Source: Apiotrichum sp. Y4204 (Eukaryota; Basidiomycota; Tremellomycetes; Trichosporonales; Trichosporonaceae). Taken from it: a stretch of 64,000 bases of DNA. The stretch is from contig JAMYHL010000004.1 in the NCBI GenBank assembly GCA_025531455.1, positions 806,001-870,000 of the forward strand, read 5' to 3'. Every line of letters begins with the position of its first letter. Positions within the stretch are counted from its first letter, which is position 1. The notes below the pieces were generated by a model. That model saw only the letters and a list, made by a program, of their open reading frames with translations. It was not told where the DNA came from and searched no databases. This document shows positions 12,066-22,530 of this stretch, piece by piece. Made by a program: the position numbers and the translations under genes.

Positions 12066-12722
12066 TTACTTCTTGTTCTTGAGGTCGTCCTGAGCCGACT
12101 GGTACGAGGAGATCAGGTTGACGTAGTTGGGGATGTGGCCGCCGAAGATCTTGCCGAAGCCCTCGATGTCGGCGCGCCAGTCGAGCTGGAGCTCAGCGGC
12201 AATAGCGGCCCAGTTGAGCAGCTGGGCACCGGCCTTGGACATGCGGTCCCACGCGGCATCGCGGGTAAGCTGGTTGAAGGTGCCGGACGCGTCGACGGCG
12301 ACGAACACCTCGAATCCGGCCTTGAGCGCCGCGAGGGTGGGGAAGGCGACGCACACCTCGGTAAGGACACCGGCGATGATGAGCTGCTTCTTGCCGGTGG
12401 CCTTGACGGCCTTGACAAAGTCCTCGTTGTCCCAGGCGTTGATCTGGCCGGGGCGCGCGATGAACGGCGCGTCAGGGAACGCGGCCTTGATCTCGGGAAG
12501 GATGGGGCCGTTCGGGCCGTCCTCAAACGACGTGGTGAGCACCGCCGGGATGCCAAAGTACTTGCACAGGTTGGTGAGTGCGAGGACGTTGTTCTTGAAG
12601 GTGTCGGGCTGGATGTCGCCGACGAGGTTGCACAGGCCGGTCTGGTGGTCGACGAGAAGAACGGCGGCGTCCTCGCGGCGGAGCGAGTTGTAAAGAGGAG
12701 TGTGCTTGGGGCAGGCGGCCAT
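12066..12722 (-). CDS. Isochorismatase-fold hydrolase, YcaC-like
   Basis: Single-exon cysteine hydrolase of the isochorismatase superfamily, 218 residues. I start at MAACPKHTPLYN; an upstream in-frame ATG at 12908 would add 62 low-complexity residues and lies upstream of the TATA element. Visible motifs: catalytic Asp25 in LLVDHQTG, the RPGQINAWDNEDF segment, and nucleophile Cys124 in AGVLTEVCVAFP. The basic residue of the superfamily triad appears to be Arg90 or a nearby Lys; I cannot settle which. Overall pattern (PNGPILPE, DASGTFNQLTRDAAWDRM) resembles bacterial YcaC, whose physiological substrate is unclear, so I assign no substrate. Intronless structure and bacterial-like sequence are compatible with an old transfer from bacteria, but this is inference. 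Confidence 0.92.
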   Translation of the reverse strand: MAACPKHTPLYNSLRREDAAVLLVDHQTGLCNLVGDIQPDTFKNNVLALTNLCKYFGIPAVLTTSFEDGPNGPILPEIKAAFPDAPFIARPGQINAWDNEDFVKAVKATGKKQLIIAGVLTEVCVAFPTLAALKAGFEVFVAVDASGTFNQLTRDAAWDRMSKAGAQLLNWAAIAAELQLDWRADIEGFGKIFGGHIPNYVNLISSYQSAQDDLKNKK

Positions 12723-12850
12723 TGTGGTAGTTGTTGTGGGTGGTGGTGGTGATAAGGGGTTGGAGCTGTTGGCTGTTGGGGCTGTTGAGCTGTGAAGGCT
12801 GTTGTCGCTTTGTTGCTGATGGTCTTTCTTCGACCTAGCAACCACCTCCT

Positions 12851-12857
12851 TATATAT
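12851..12857 (-). promoter_or_regulatory. TATA box for the isochorismatase-like gene
   Basis: The minus strand reads AGATATATAAGG about 130 bp upstream of the chosen ATG. This supports starting the protein at 12722, downstream of this element. Confidence 0.55.
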
Positions 12858-14146
12858 CTTTTGAGGGCGTCTCTCACCGACATGTATCCATGTACATGGA
12901 GCCATCACCGTCAGACACGGATATGGCTAAGGCCGCGGCTCCACCATCTTCCCGATGCATAGACGACGGCTGGCTGCTAGCCCCTCAACTTTGTCGCCTG
13001 TGGAGCCGCTGTTCTGTGGCATGATGCCGGCAGCACGCTTCCATTGTGTGCCTCCATTTTCGCAGAGTGAGATAATCAGGCCGGTGGTGGAGCATCGGCG
13101 GTCCGCGGTTCTCGTACATGATGTTCCCTGTATTCCATACACAATCTTCACGCTGATGACAGATCACACCCAACCCTGTGCAGAAGCAACCCGAGGTCCG
13201 TACCCGACGCCACACTGCGATAGCAGTGGGAGCCGGGAGCCCCCTTGTTGAAGCTCCCTCGTCCATGCCCGAGCCCTTGGCAGGATCATTGTGGACTCGC
13301 TAAACTACTTTGCTCCGCACTGCCGTTATCTCGATTACTACCACGTGCGAATGGCCGGAGGCTGAGGCTGATGCTTCATGCTCTGGCTGTGGCTGACAAG
13401 AGCCTCATGGTCTGGCGATAATCATAATCATAGTGATCTGGAACATGAACAGCCAGGGACAAAGACCAATTTCACGGCAAGCCATTATTTCCTCTTTCGG
13501 TAGTAGATTCCCAGCTGATACTCATCCCCGTCACAGAAAATCCGCAGCCACACTATGTATGATCTACACCTTGTGTTGTGATCGACAAAGCACCAAGTTG
13601 CCGCACTTGAAGCCCGCTATTCCGTGCATGCTTATCCCGACCATCTCATCGGAAGCAGGGGTTTGCTAACCTTCGTCCGAAAGGGGCTCAATCCAGACTC
13701 TCGGTCGCCGAAGTGTACATGACTCCACGGACCGGCACTGCCACCGGGAACGCTCCACACATTAGTACAAGTTTCTACCCCACACTAACGCCGTTTCATC
13801 CTCGGTACGGTATGGATCCCGGCGCCGAGCCTGCTCCGAGCTCCGAGCTTTGAGCTGCGAGGACTTCGAGCTTCACGCGCTGCATACTCCGTTCTCCGTT
13901 CTTCCACCGGAAGCTCGCACCGGTGCAGACTACAGACTGGGGAATCTTCGTCAGCTAGTCGGTAACTTTGTGCTGCAGAGTCGGGCTGGAGTGGTCAATT
14001 CTCAGCTGGGGAGAGTATGCTCACCTGTCTCCTGAGTGGCACTGACATGTCTCCTACAAGCTCCCTGTGTCCTGCGATTGTCTCCTGAGGGCTTGTTTCC
14101 TCACCCTTCTCCCTTGAGCGCAACGCCGAAAAAAACGCCACCGCCG

Positions 14147-14169
14147 AAAAAAAAAAAAAAAAAAAAAAA
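14147..14169. repeat. 23-base homopolymer A tract (T tract on minus strand)
   Basis: Uninterrupted run of 23 A on the plus strand. On the minus strand it lies just downstream of a tRNA-like sequence, preceded by a separate T5 run (14173-14177), which is how RNA polymerase III terminators look. Confidence 0.85.
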
Positions 14170-14202
14170 GCCAAAAATCGTGCTTGGCGCGACGATGCGT
14201 TC

Positions 14203-14296
14203 GATGTTGGGGGATCGAACCCGGTGACAACGGGCCGCAGGGCTCCTTCCAGTACGACCCGCTACCGGTGCGGAGCCGAGAACCGCTTGCACCATC
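14203..14296 (-). tRNA. tRNA-like sequence, possible degenerate or intron-containing tRNA
   Basis: On the minus strand: a 7-bp acceptor-like stem with one mismatch (GATGGTG with CAACATC), a D-arm hairpin (GCGG...CCGC), a 5-6 bp anticodon-like stem with a 8-10 nt loop (CCGGTA...TACTGG), and a B-box/T-loop GGTTCGATCCC. T-runs follow within 30 nt. Against it: the T-stem has only three good pairs, position 8 and the A14 position are not canonical, and the anticodon loop is not 7 nt. The 94-nt length would fit a long-variable-arm or intron-bearing tRNA, or a decayed copy. I cannot assign an amino acid. Confidence 0.3.
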
Positions 14297-14724
14297 GCGC
14301 CTTTGCACGGGAGTATGGAATGCAAAATTGCCTTATTCGGAAGGTGCGGGTCTGTGTGTCGTGTATGTAGTAGCGTACCGAAGTTGTGGGTCGTTTCTTA
14401 TCAGGATTATCAGGATTATCAAGATCAACAGGGTGGGTGTTATGATTGATCCGCGGGCCACATACGAGCAATGTCCCCTCGTCCATCTCCATCCCTTCAG
14501 GTATCCTACAGCCCTGCAGGTGGCTGCGGCTGCTCGGATTTGGTCCGGCACGATCCTGCATCTCACTGATCCCAGCCAAACAGGTACTCGAGAGGAGTTG
14601 AGAACGTACTGAAACTCAGAAGGTCGAGACACTGCGGCTGCCAAGCTTGTGTCTGGTTGCCCTTGTCCAATGTACGACTTCAAACTATCATCACCACAAA
14701 TAATGTAACTATAAGATCTAGCGG

Positions 14725-17532
14725 CTAGATAAACACAACATCGGACTCGGGCTTGTCCTTGAAGACTGCGCGCCAGCTCCAGTCCGCTCTCCCTGCATCG
14801 CGACGCTTCCACACCTGCTTGGTAACGTAGCGCCCGACACCGAGGTCGTCTGCGCCGCACGTCGCCTCCATCGTATCGTAGATATTCAGCACGTTCTCCC
14901 GGCGGTCCTTGGGACACAAACTGCCGCCCACCACGATCGGGAGCAGCCACCGCGCGGTGAATATCCCCCGGCTGAGCGCCTCGTTGAACAGCTCCAGGAT
15001 CGTCTCGCTTGCCCGCTGCACGTTCGGGTCGTCGGGACCGAGCCTAAAGCCGTCCAGGTATATCAGGCAGAAGAGCACCTGGCGCATTCTGGTGTGTCAG
15101 TCTGTGCTGCCTAGAGTTAAGAAGTACGCACAGCATGTCGCCGACCTGCACTCGCGGGGGTTGCGGTGAAGCGTAGATAGTGACGAGTGCATCGGTGCTC
15201 AGCTTGCGATGAAGCTCCTTGAGGTCTGCAGAGACTCCTTTAGACGCGTAGCGTCCGTACAGCACGGCAATGGCCTGGTGGGTCAGCTCCTTGTACACAG
15301 GCACGCAACGGCAGTGACTCACCTGAAGCGCAAGCTTGCCCATCTGGGGACTGATACCGAAACCCTCAGGGAGGACGTATTCAGTAATAGGATGGGTGTT
15401 CATCCACTCAAATGTATCGGCATATCCCATCTGTGTGTCGGTACCGCGGTGTAGAGATTCTGCACGTCAGCTACGATCACTTGGCGCCATGTCCACTCAC
15501 GCAGCATGTCCGCCATGGCCGCAGAGATAATCTCCACCACACACCCCGCCGTCTCCGGGTTCTGCTCGCAGTGCACCACAATGCCGTACATGCTCTCCCT
15601 GTCGTGGATCTTGACCAGCTCGCGGATGAGGTGCAGCGCCTCCCACGCAAGCTTGTCCGTCGCGACAACCTGCAGTCAGTACCGACAAGGAACGTCTCAG
15701 ACTCACCGCATAAACGACCCACAGCGAGAACGTGAGCCACAGCTTGCCCTCAATCGATGGTGTCGGATACTGCCCCGAGCGGGCCTGGGTCACGATCTGC
15801 CGCAGTACGCCGAGGGCGACCATGCCGAACGCGTGCGCGCCCTCATAATGCTCCTGCGACGGCATGCGTCGCTGTCTGGCCCAGTACGCGCAGTTGATCG
15901 CTCCGAGCGCGACAAACGCGTACAGCAGTCCGGCATTCACGAGGCTCTCGGTGTCGGGCACGTCTTCCAGCCCAAGCGGAAGGCGGCCCTGGAAGGCAAG
16001 ATACGTGTCCCAACAGTGCGCGAGGATTGCCTGCTTGCGCTCGGAATACGTGCGTTTCTGCTGTGATTGCTGGATGTGTCAGATGAGATGAAAGGCACAA
16101 GGCCTCGTTACAGAGTACGTACGAATTTGTCGCCGTCGACGACCTCGCTTGCGGAAATAAACCACGACATGCCGTACAGCTCGAGGTACCGGGCAATATT
16201 GTCTCGCTGGGGCGGGGCTGTGGGTCCTCGCCGCGACGACACGGTCATGAGGGGCGGAGATTCGCCGTGAGTCCCATTATCCTGGGGAACGGCGGTAACG
16301 GGCACCTGGTTCAGCGGCAGCTGCATGGTATCAGATTGCGCGGGATGGGAACCGTTTGTGCGAGCTGAATCTATACCAAAGGACGCATCGGCAGCGGGAA
16401 CACCCCATGGCCCCTGGGCAAAGCCAAAGTTGGCCGGGTCAGCCTGGACGTTGTTGATGGGGAGCTGCAGAGGGGGGATCGTCGGGCGGTTCGGTCGTGT
16501 GACAGTCACGGGCTGGATGATGGGTCCGAAAGTGTTCGAGGCGAGCCCGGTGCCACCGGCGACTGCGGAGTGGACGGCGGCCGAGACGACGGGCTGGAAT
16601 GTCGGCGGCGGAGGAGGGCCGGTCAGCCACGGACCCGCAACGGGCGGCCCGGTCTTGTAGGCTGATGGCGCTGTCGGTGTGGCCAGTTCCGGCTTCTCGG
16701 ACATGGTCGCAGGGCGCTGGTCTTGAGGTTCCGTCCATGTGGCCACTTCATACAGGTATACACACTCGCGTTGGCTCTTCTTCGCACAGTTGCTGCATTT
16801 CGGCTGGCATGTCAGTACGGTCACAACACGCATCAGAGATATCGCTGATCACCACATTGTGAAGGCAGGGTGACAACCCTGCAGCTGCCTGCAGGACATG
16901 GCAGGATCACCTGCACGCCACGGCGCCACAACGCCACACACTGCACAGTCCAGACTCACCCGCTTCTCGTCGCACTTGACCTTTCGCTTCTTGCACATGG
17001 TGCACCCGAACACGGAGCGGATAGGCTTTGCCTGGCGCATGACGAGCGCGCTCGTAACATGCACAGGGGCGGACTGGGGATTGCCAGCCGGCGTGCTCCC
17101 CCCGGAGCCCGTGTCGCGCGAGGCATCTGATGGAGAATAGTTTGGCGGGAGGCCACCTGCGCTGGACGGCGCCTCAGAGCTCGGCGGGCCCCACAGCGAG
17201 AGCTTGGAGGTGGGCGATGAACCGCGTCTGCGCATCGTCAGCCTCGTTCCGCACCTCGACATGTCATCTCGCAACGGCATCTCAGAGATATAGATGATGC
17301 CCTCTGCTTTCCTTTCCTCTTCCGATTCTCCTCGCATCACTCACGCCCATGGGAGGATCCCCGGAAAGTCGCGACAGACAGGGCTATTGTCGGCGAGCCA
17401 GCCGCATGTCTGCCTGATAATCTCGTCCCACTGCGACTGCTCTGTCGGATGTGTAACCTGGCACTTATTACACTGCCCGTCAATCTCGATGACGAGCGTG
17501 CCGTTTGCAGAGTGCCGCGTGCGGATCTGCAT
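14725..17532 (-). CDS. Zn(II)2Cys6 fungal transcription factor, eight exons
   Basis: Nuclear DNA-binding regulator. Exons: 17532-17345, 17227-16960, 16803-16123, 16069-15707, 15669-15501, 15459-15323, 15274-15132, 15088-14725; 770 residues in frame. Almost every intron has a GTGAGT/GTACGT-type donor and a CTGAC branch. The zinc cluster (about residues 138-166) is CTMCKKRKVKC, six residues, CSNC, seven residues, C, and an intron splits it between DEKR and PKC. Downstream is a Pro/Gly-rich linker, then an all-helical C-terminal half resembling Fungal_trans_2-type regulatory domains (ending WLLPIVVGG...). The first exon adds 62 residues with CNKC; without it translation could start at MRRRGSSPTSK in exon 2. 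Target genes cannot be inferred. Confidence 0.8.
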
Positions 17533-19834
17533 CCCTGTATTCTGTGACGCGACGCGTGTTTGCGACTCGCGACTTGCGACCTTTCAGGATGATGCAGCCT
17601 GGCTGGCTACCGTGCTGATGGAGGGCTGCCTCCAGGGGTGTCAGACAGGTTACGGTACTCGTATGCAATCCACACACCCTGTACACTCCCTAACGTGCTC
17701 TGTACAACAGGCAGCAGCTTGGTGGGCCTCCAGGCCTTGGCAAGTGATGAGCTCGGCGGTAGCGTCGGGTTGGAGCAGGTCAGACAGGTCGAGCCAGCGT
17801 CGAGCGCCAGGGTCCAGCCACGTCCAGCGTCAGACAGGTTACGCAAGGGCCGTGTTTTCCAGCTTTGGCACGGATAGAGTGTGGAGCTGGAGCGCGTCGC
17901 GTCGTGACTTGCGTGTATGTGGGGGCGTGCGTGCGTGCGTGTGGAGCTAACAGTTGCGAGTAGCGATAGCGATAGTGAGAAGAGAGAGAGAGAGAAGGTC
18001 GGAAAAGAAGGGAACACCTCGCGATCACTTCGGCTCATGCGAGGACATGCGAGTTTCCAACCAGACGAGTGGGCAAGGGGCGTGCATTCAGTCGCCCACA
18101 GACCTGGAAAAAAGCAGGTGGGCCAGGTGCCGTACGTACACTCGGTACGTACACTCCCGAGGCTCCCAAGGTGGCGTACTATCGAAGAGGTGAGGGCAAC
18201 GGTTCTCCTGCGGGGGAGGTGCGTGTGAATCGAGCGCAATTGAGCTTGTTGTTTGGGGCAAATCTCTCGAGGCAGCGGGGAAGAGGAGAGGAGAGGCGAT
18301 CGAGGGGATCAAAAGGAAAGGACCGGATTACCAAAGGCACCAAAGTCGCCTCGAGAGGGTTGCTCGCTATTGGATGACGCGCTGAACCCATGGCGGGACG
18401 CTTTGTTCTTAGTTTATGCCCTCATGTATCACACTGTGGGAAGCATGGGAAGGACATTGAGCCACGTGCCTTTTCCTGGCGGATTCTGTTCCTTGCAGTT
18501 TATTTGCCCCCTCACGCTCGGAAACAGCAACGACAGATGAATGGTATGTGTTTCAATCGAGTGTTGCACCACTATGATGGATGTTGGTGGGCGCTGTTGA
18601 AGTAATTAGAGGATGAACAACAGCCGTTAACTGGTATCGATAAGAAGGAGAGTGATCGCCGCCACGCCAAGCCCAGTTCGTGCACCCTGCGCCCCCCCTC
18701 ACATCCCCCTTTATCTCGCACTAGATCTGCAGATCGGCCAGGGTTTGTGGAATGTTGTAGCTCTGGTCCGAGATCCAAGACGCAAACGCGACCGAACGCG
18801 CAACGCGCAACAATCAGGAGTGCGACAGCCAGCCAAGAGTAAAGCAGTTGGCGCGTCGTTTTGCATCATGGTGTCCATGGACAACCACTCCCACCCCCGC
18901 TATTAAGATGCGCAGAACACTACTCGCAACGTTTGCCCCCGATTCCAACAGTTTATCGTTCGGAGGAGCCAAAAGTCTCCTCTCCAAGACCAGTCGGGAA
19001 CGACATTGCGGCGGACCTGTCACGGCGTATGGCGTGTCACGGCGGACATACGAGACAAGACAACGTTTGCAGACCGTGCAACTGCGTTCTGTCGTGTTTA
19101 GCATTTAACCTCACATGTCGTTGGAGACGGATTGCGTAAACGCCCCGGCGCTGTGGTTCCGGCGGCTCGGCCGCTTCCGGCGGTTCCCGCCGTTTGGAGG
19201 AAGAGGAGTCGGGGGTTCGGCGCGCGGTGTCTCGCTCCCCCCAGTGTCCGACGTACCTGGCCTTGGGGTTACGTGAGCCGTCACGACGTACATGAACGTT
19301 GCGCAGATGATGCCTCTGATGTGTGGGGGTGGAGGCTGGAGAGGCGAGAGATGAGATGCAGGATACGGAGGTGGAGATGTTAGGAAGCGCAATTGCACAT
19401 GCTACAAGTTTGCTGTGGTTCTTGTGGCATCAGCTATCGTGGAATCATGGAAACGATACACATGGGATGCATCGTGAAAATGAGAAAGGAACGCCGCACG
19501 TTGTAGCAGACTGGATGACTGATATATTACGGACTTTGCACGGGACGCGCCTGACACTGAATGATACTGAGCAACGCAGTGTCTAGGGTGTTGCCATGGA
19601 TGATACTGTTGCATGCCACGATTTGCCCAAGGTTGTGGACTCCCAACGGGATTCTACCATCCCAATGGGATGACTATGGACTGACGCTGCCGCCTGTGTC
19701 GACAGCACCACAGCAGCGCACTCGTGCCAAACGGCCATTGCACTGGCTAGGGCCATATCGGAGCACGTCCAGCGCTCCTGCCAGTGCCCCCTATGCATTC
19801 CCATACACTTATATCCCCGCAGGAAACGGCACAC
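17533..19834. other. 2.3 kb intergenic upstream of the Zn2Cys6 gene
   Basis: 5' flank of the Zn2Cys6 gene and 3' flank of LSG1. It has a (GA)n tract near 17977-17997 and a thrice-repeated TCAGACAGGT motif (17641, 17780, 17830). No protein or RNA gene is supported. Confidence 0.5.
17641..17843. repeat. Dispersed TCAGACAGGTTACG repeat
   Basis: The 14-mer TCAGACAGGTTACG occurs at 17641-17654 and 17830-17843, and its first ten bases again at 17780-17789, all on the same strand. They lie 110-310 bp upstream of the Zn2Cys6 gene start. Confidence 0.7.
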
Positions 19835-22150
19835 TCAATCGTAACCCCGTCCGCTGCGCTGCTTGCCGGGCCGCACCTTGAAGTGCTTCTTGCCGTTATT
19901 CCGCACACGCGTCTTGGCGTCTTCCACGAGCGGCATCCCGTCGGGTCCCAGTCGGCGTTGGTGGGGGTACATTGTTGAGCGGGAGTACAAGTCCTCCTGC
20001 TCGCCGGCGGCGCCCTGCGAGCGGCCCTTGACGACCGGGCGGGGGGCTGGGCCGCTTTCGGTGAAGAACGCGCCGTCAAATGCGGCGGCGCGCACCTTGC
20101 CCGAGCGCCCGCCGGCGGTGGCAGCGTTCCGGCGCACAGAAGCGGAAGTCGCCTGACGCTCCTGCGCGTCTTCCTCACCCTCATCCCCATCCTCACCATC
20201 CTCGAGCGACGCGTCGCCCTTCTTAGCTCCGGCTGGTGCGACGTACGTGTCGGCGTTCTTGGAGACGTGGGTCTCCGGCGCACGCTTGCGGCCGGCGGCG
20301 TACTGAGCCTCAAGAATATCCATTGTGCGCTGGCGCGAACTGGACATGAACTCGTCGGCGTCAATGCCTGGAGGCGGGTGGGCGTAGAGTAGGCGCGCGT
20401 TGACATAGTCCTTGAGGACATAACGGGCGGCACGCGACGTGTCGGGCATACCGAACGACGCACGGGTTAGACCACGGGCAATGGCATAGGCCGAGAGGAG
20501 CTCCTCCCACCCGACCTTTCCGGTGCCGCCATCCTCGACGTCCTTGACATCAATGCGGATAGCGTAGGTGGCCTCGAGAATCTCACGCGGGATGCGGCGG
20601 CACACGAGGTCCACTGGTGCCGAGTATTCGCGCATTTGGTCGATCGGCAGGACACCGTCACAGATCATGTCGGCCTGGGTGTTCGCAAACTGGGGGAAGA
20701 CGAGACCGGGGCAGTCACAAAGCGTGACGGTGTCGGAGAGGACGAGAGTCTGGAAGTGCTTCGTCTTACCCGGGGTGGCCGAGACGGAGACCTTTTTGGC
20801 ACCAATGATGGCGTTGATGGTCGACGACTTTCCGACGTTCGGGTAGCCGACGAGACCGACCATGAGCTTTGTGGGGTTCGGGTCCCGCTCAGTGGCAAAG
20901 TCGGAGAGGGGAGGGGCGGTGGCGAAGAACAGGTCCTCGAGCTCGGGAACGGAAAGGATGCGGGTGCGGATGCTCTCAACCTCGGCGGGCGCCGCAGGAC
21001 TGGATTCGGAGGCCTTGGGGTCCTCGTCCGCGATCTCGGTCGTCTCCAGCTTGTCCGCGACCTCCTCGATTCCCGCCTCCTCGGGCTCTTCCTCCTCTTC
21101 GCTGCTGTCCTTGTCGCTCTCCTCAATGTTATCCTCGTCATCATCCTCCTCATCCTCCTCGTCCTCCTCATCCTCATCCTCGTAGTCATCCTCAGAGTCC
21201 TCCCCTAGATCGCGCCGGGCCTGCCTGTCCTCCTCCTCCTGCTTGGCAGCGGCTGCCGCCGCGGAGAAGAAGACATACTTGATCCCCTCCTTCTCAAAGT
21301 AGTCGGCCCACATGCAACGCTGCTCGTATGTGAGGAGGTCGGCCTTGTTGATAAGCAGCAGGGACTTCCGCTTGCCCTTTCCGGGCACTGTCGTCTCGTC
21401 GCCAGTCTCGTCGCTGCCGACCTCCTTCACGTACGCGTCCAAGTCGATACAGCGGAATCCGACGGGGTTGCGCGCATCGACAATCTGCACGACGAGATGC
21501 GAGCGCTCAATGACACGCCAGAGCTGGCGCCAGAGCTGGATATTGCGCTCAAACGGCGTGAGAAGCAGGTTCGAGTCTTCGGCAAGGTGGGCCAGCCCGC
21601 GACGCCAGTCAAGGAAGGATTCACGCTCCTGCTTCTCGAGTGCCTCGCGGGTCGTTGCGCGCGTCCACGCCGGGCGACGGGGCACGCGGAGGCCGCCGCG
21701 CAGATCGTCGTGCTTCTTTTCCAGTCGCTTCTCCTCCGCAGCAGTTAGGAGTAGAGGGTTCACCTGCGGCGTGGGCATGTTTGCCGACGACATGATGCGG
21801 ATCTTGGAGCGCTCTAGACTAGTTAGCGGTACTCGGCCACGCGGCATCGCAACCCACCAGTCGTAAAGTCCTGGTCCGCGAGCGCAGCATTGGCGAGGAA
21901 CTCGTCGAGATCGCGCTCGTGGGTAACTGATGCGAGGGGGTTGTTGTCATCGAGGGTGTACTTGAATGTCAGCATCTGTCCCAGCACGCAAACTCACGAG
22001 CTGGGTCTCGCGCGGCGCGACGGCCTCCTTGGCCTTGCGGTTGATGATTGACCGACCGAGACCTGACGCCGTCGGCTTGGTACGCCTCGGAGCCTGAGTG
22101 CATTAGCTTGGCGTCTGCAGTAAAAGAGCCGGAGACAATGGACTGACCAT
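19835..22150 (-). CDS. LSG1: LSG1, cytoplasmic GTPase for 60S subunit maturation
   Basis: Circularly permuted GTPase that releases the export adaptor Nmd3 from pre-60S subunits in the cytoplasm. Exons: 22150-22148 (the ATG alone), 22093-21998, 21960-21858, 21813-19835; 726 residues. The exon 3 acceptor could instead lie 11-12 nt further upstream, which would stay in frame and add MLTFK-like residues. N-terminus reads APRRTKPTASGLGRSIINRK and SVTHERDLDEFLANAAL, typical of Lsg1. G-motifs appear in permuted order: VDARNP, G4 NKAD, then G1 GYPNVGKSS, and G3 DCPGL. A long acidic Asp/Glu run (about bases 21020-21200) separates G4 from G1, as in yeast Lsg1. C-terminal tail is basic (KKHFKVRPGKQRSGRGYD). 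Head-to-head with COQ5. Confidence 0.97.
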
Positions 22151-22530
22151 TTTGAAGTGTTCTAGATGGGGTGTTTTTCGTCTGCTGACGAAGGGTGTGT
22201 GATGGCAACGACGACTTGGAGCACCGTCTCGATGGGTCGTGGGAGCAACAGTGACGCTCACGAACTTTTTTGCTGAGAAAGAATCTCGCCACCAGAGGAG
22301 CCCAAATCACGTGATCTACAGAGCTATTAGAAAATGAGGTTAAATTGCCTCCCGAGTTATAAGAATGTAGAAATAACAAAAGTATTTGATTCCACTAATG
22401 GGATAGTTTTCCCAGAGCGCCTCGTGCAATGTCGGGATGTCGCGACGTCGCTCCCAATCGGCAACCCTTTGTTATCGCTGCCCGAGTCTGCGATCTCTCG
22501 GCTTGCTTCACTCTCTCACACTACCACAAA
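22151..22530. promoter_or_regulatory. Shared divergent promoter LSG1 / COQ5 with TCACGTGA site
   Basis: 380 bp between two start codons on opposite strands. It contains a palindromic TCACGTGA (22307-22314), a bHLH-type site, roughly midway. No clear TATA box, as is common for housekeeping genes. Confidence 0.55.

Larger units (their letters stand above)
12723..14724. other. 2 kb intergenic, contains tRNA-like element and poly-A tract
   Basis: Promoter region of the isochorismatase-like gene and 3' flank of the Zn2Cys6 gene. No protein-coding frame is convincing. It contains a tRNA-like sequence on the minus strand (14203-14296) and a 23-base A-run (14147-14169). Confidence 0.5.

Noticed and set aside
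17607..18239. 210-codon minus-strand frame upstream of the Zn2Cys6 gene
   Set aside because: Ser/Leu/Thr low complexity across a (GA)n tract and the repeated 14-mer; no splice join to the factor that keeps frame.
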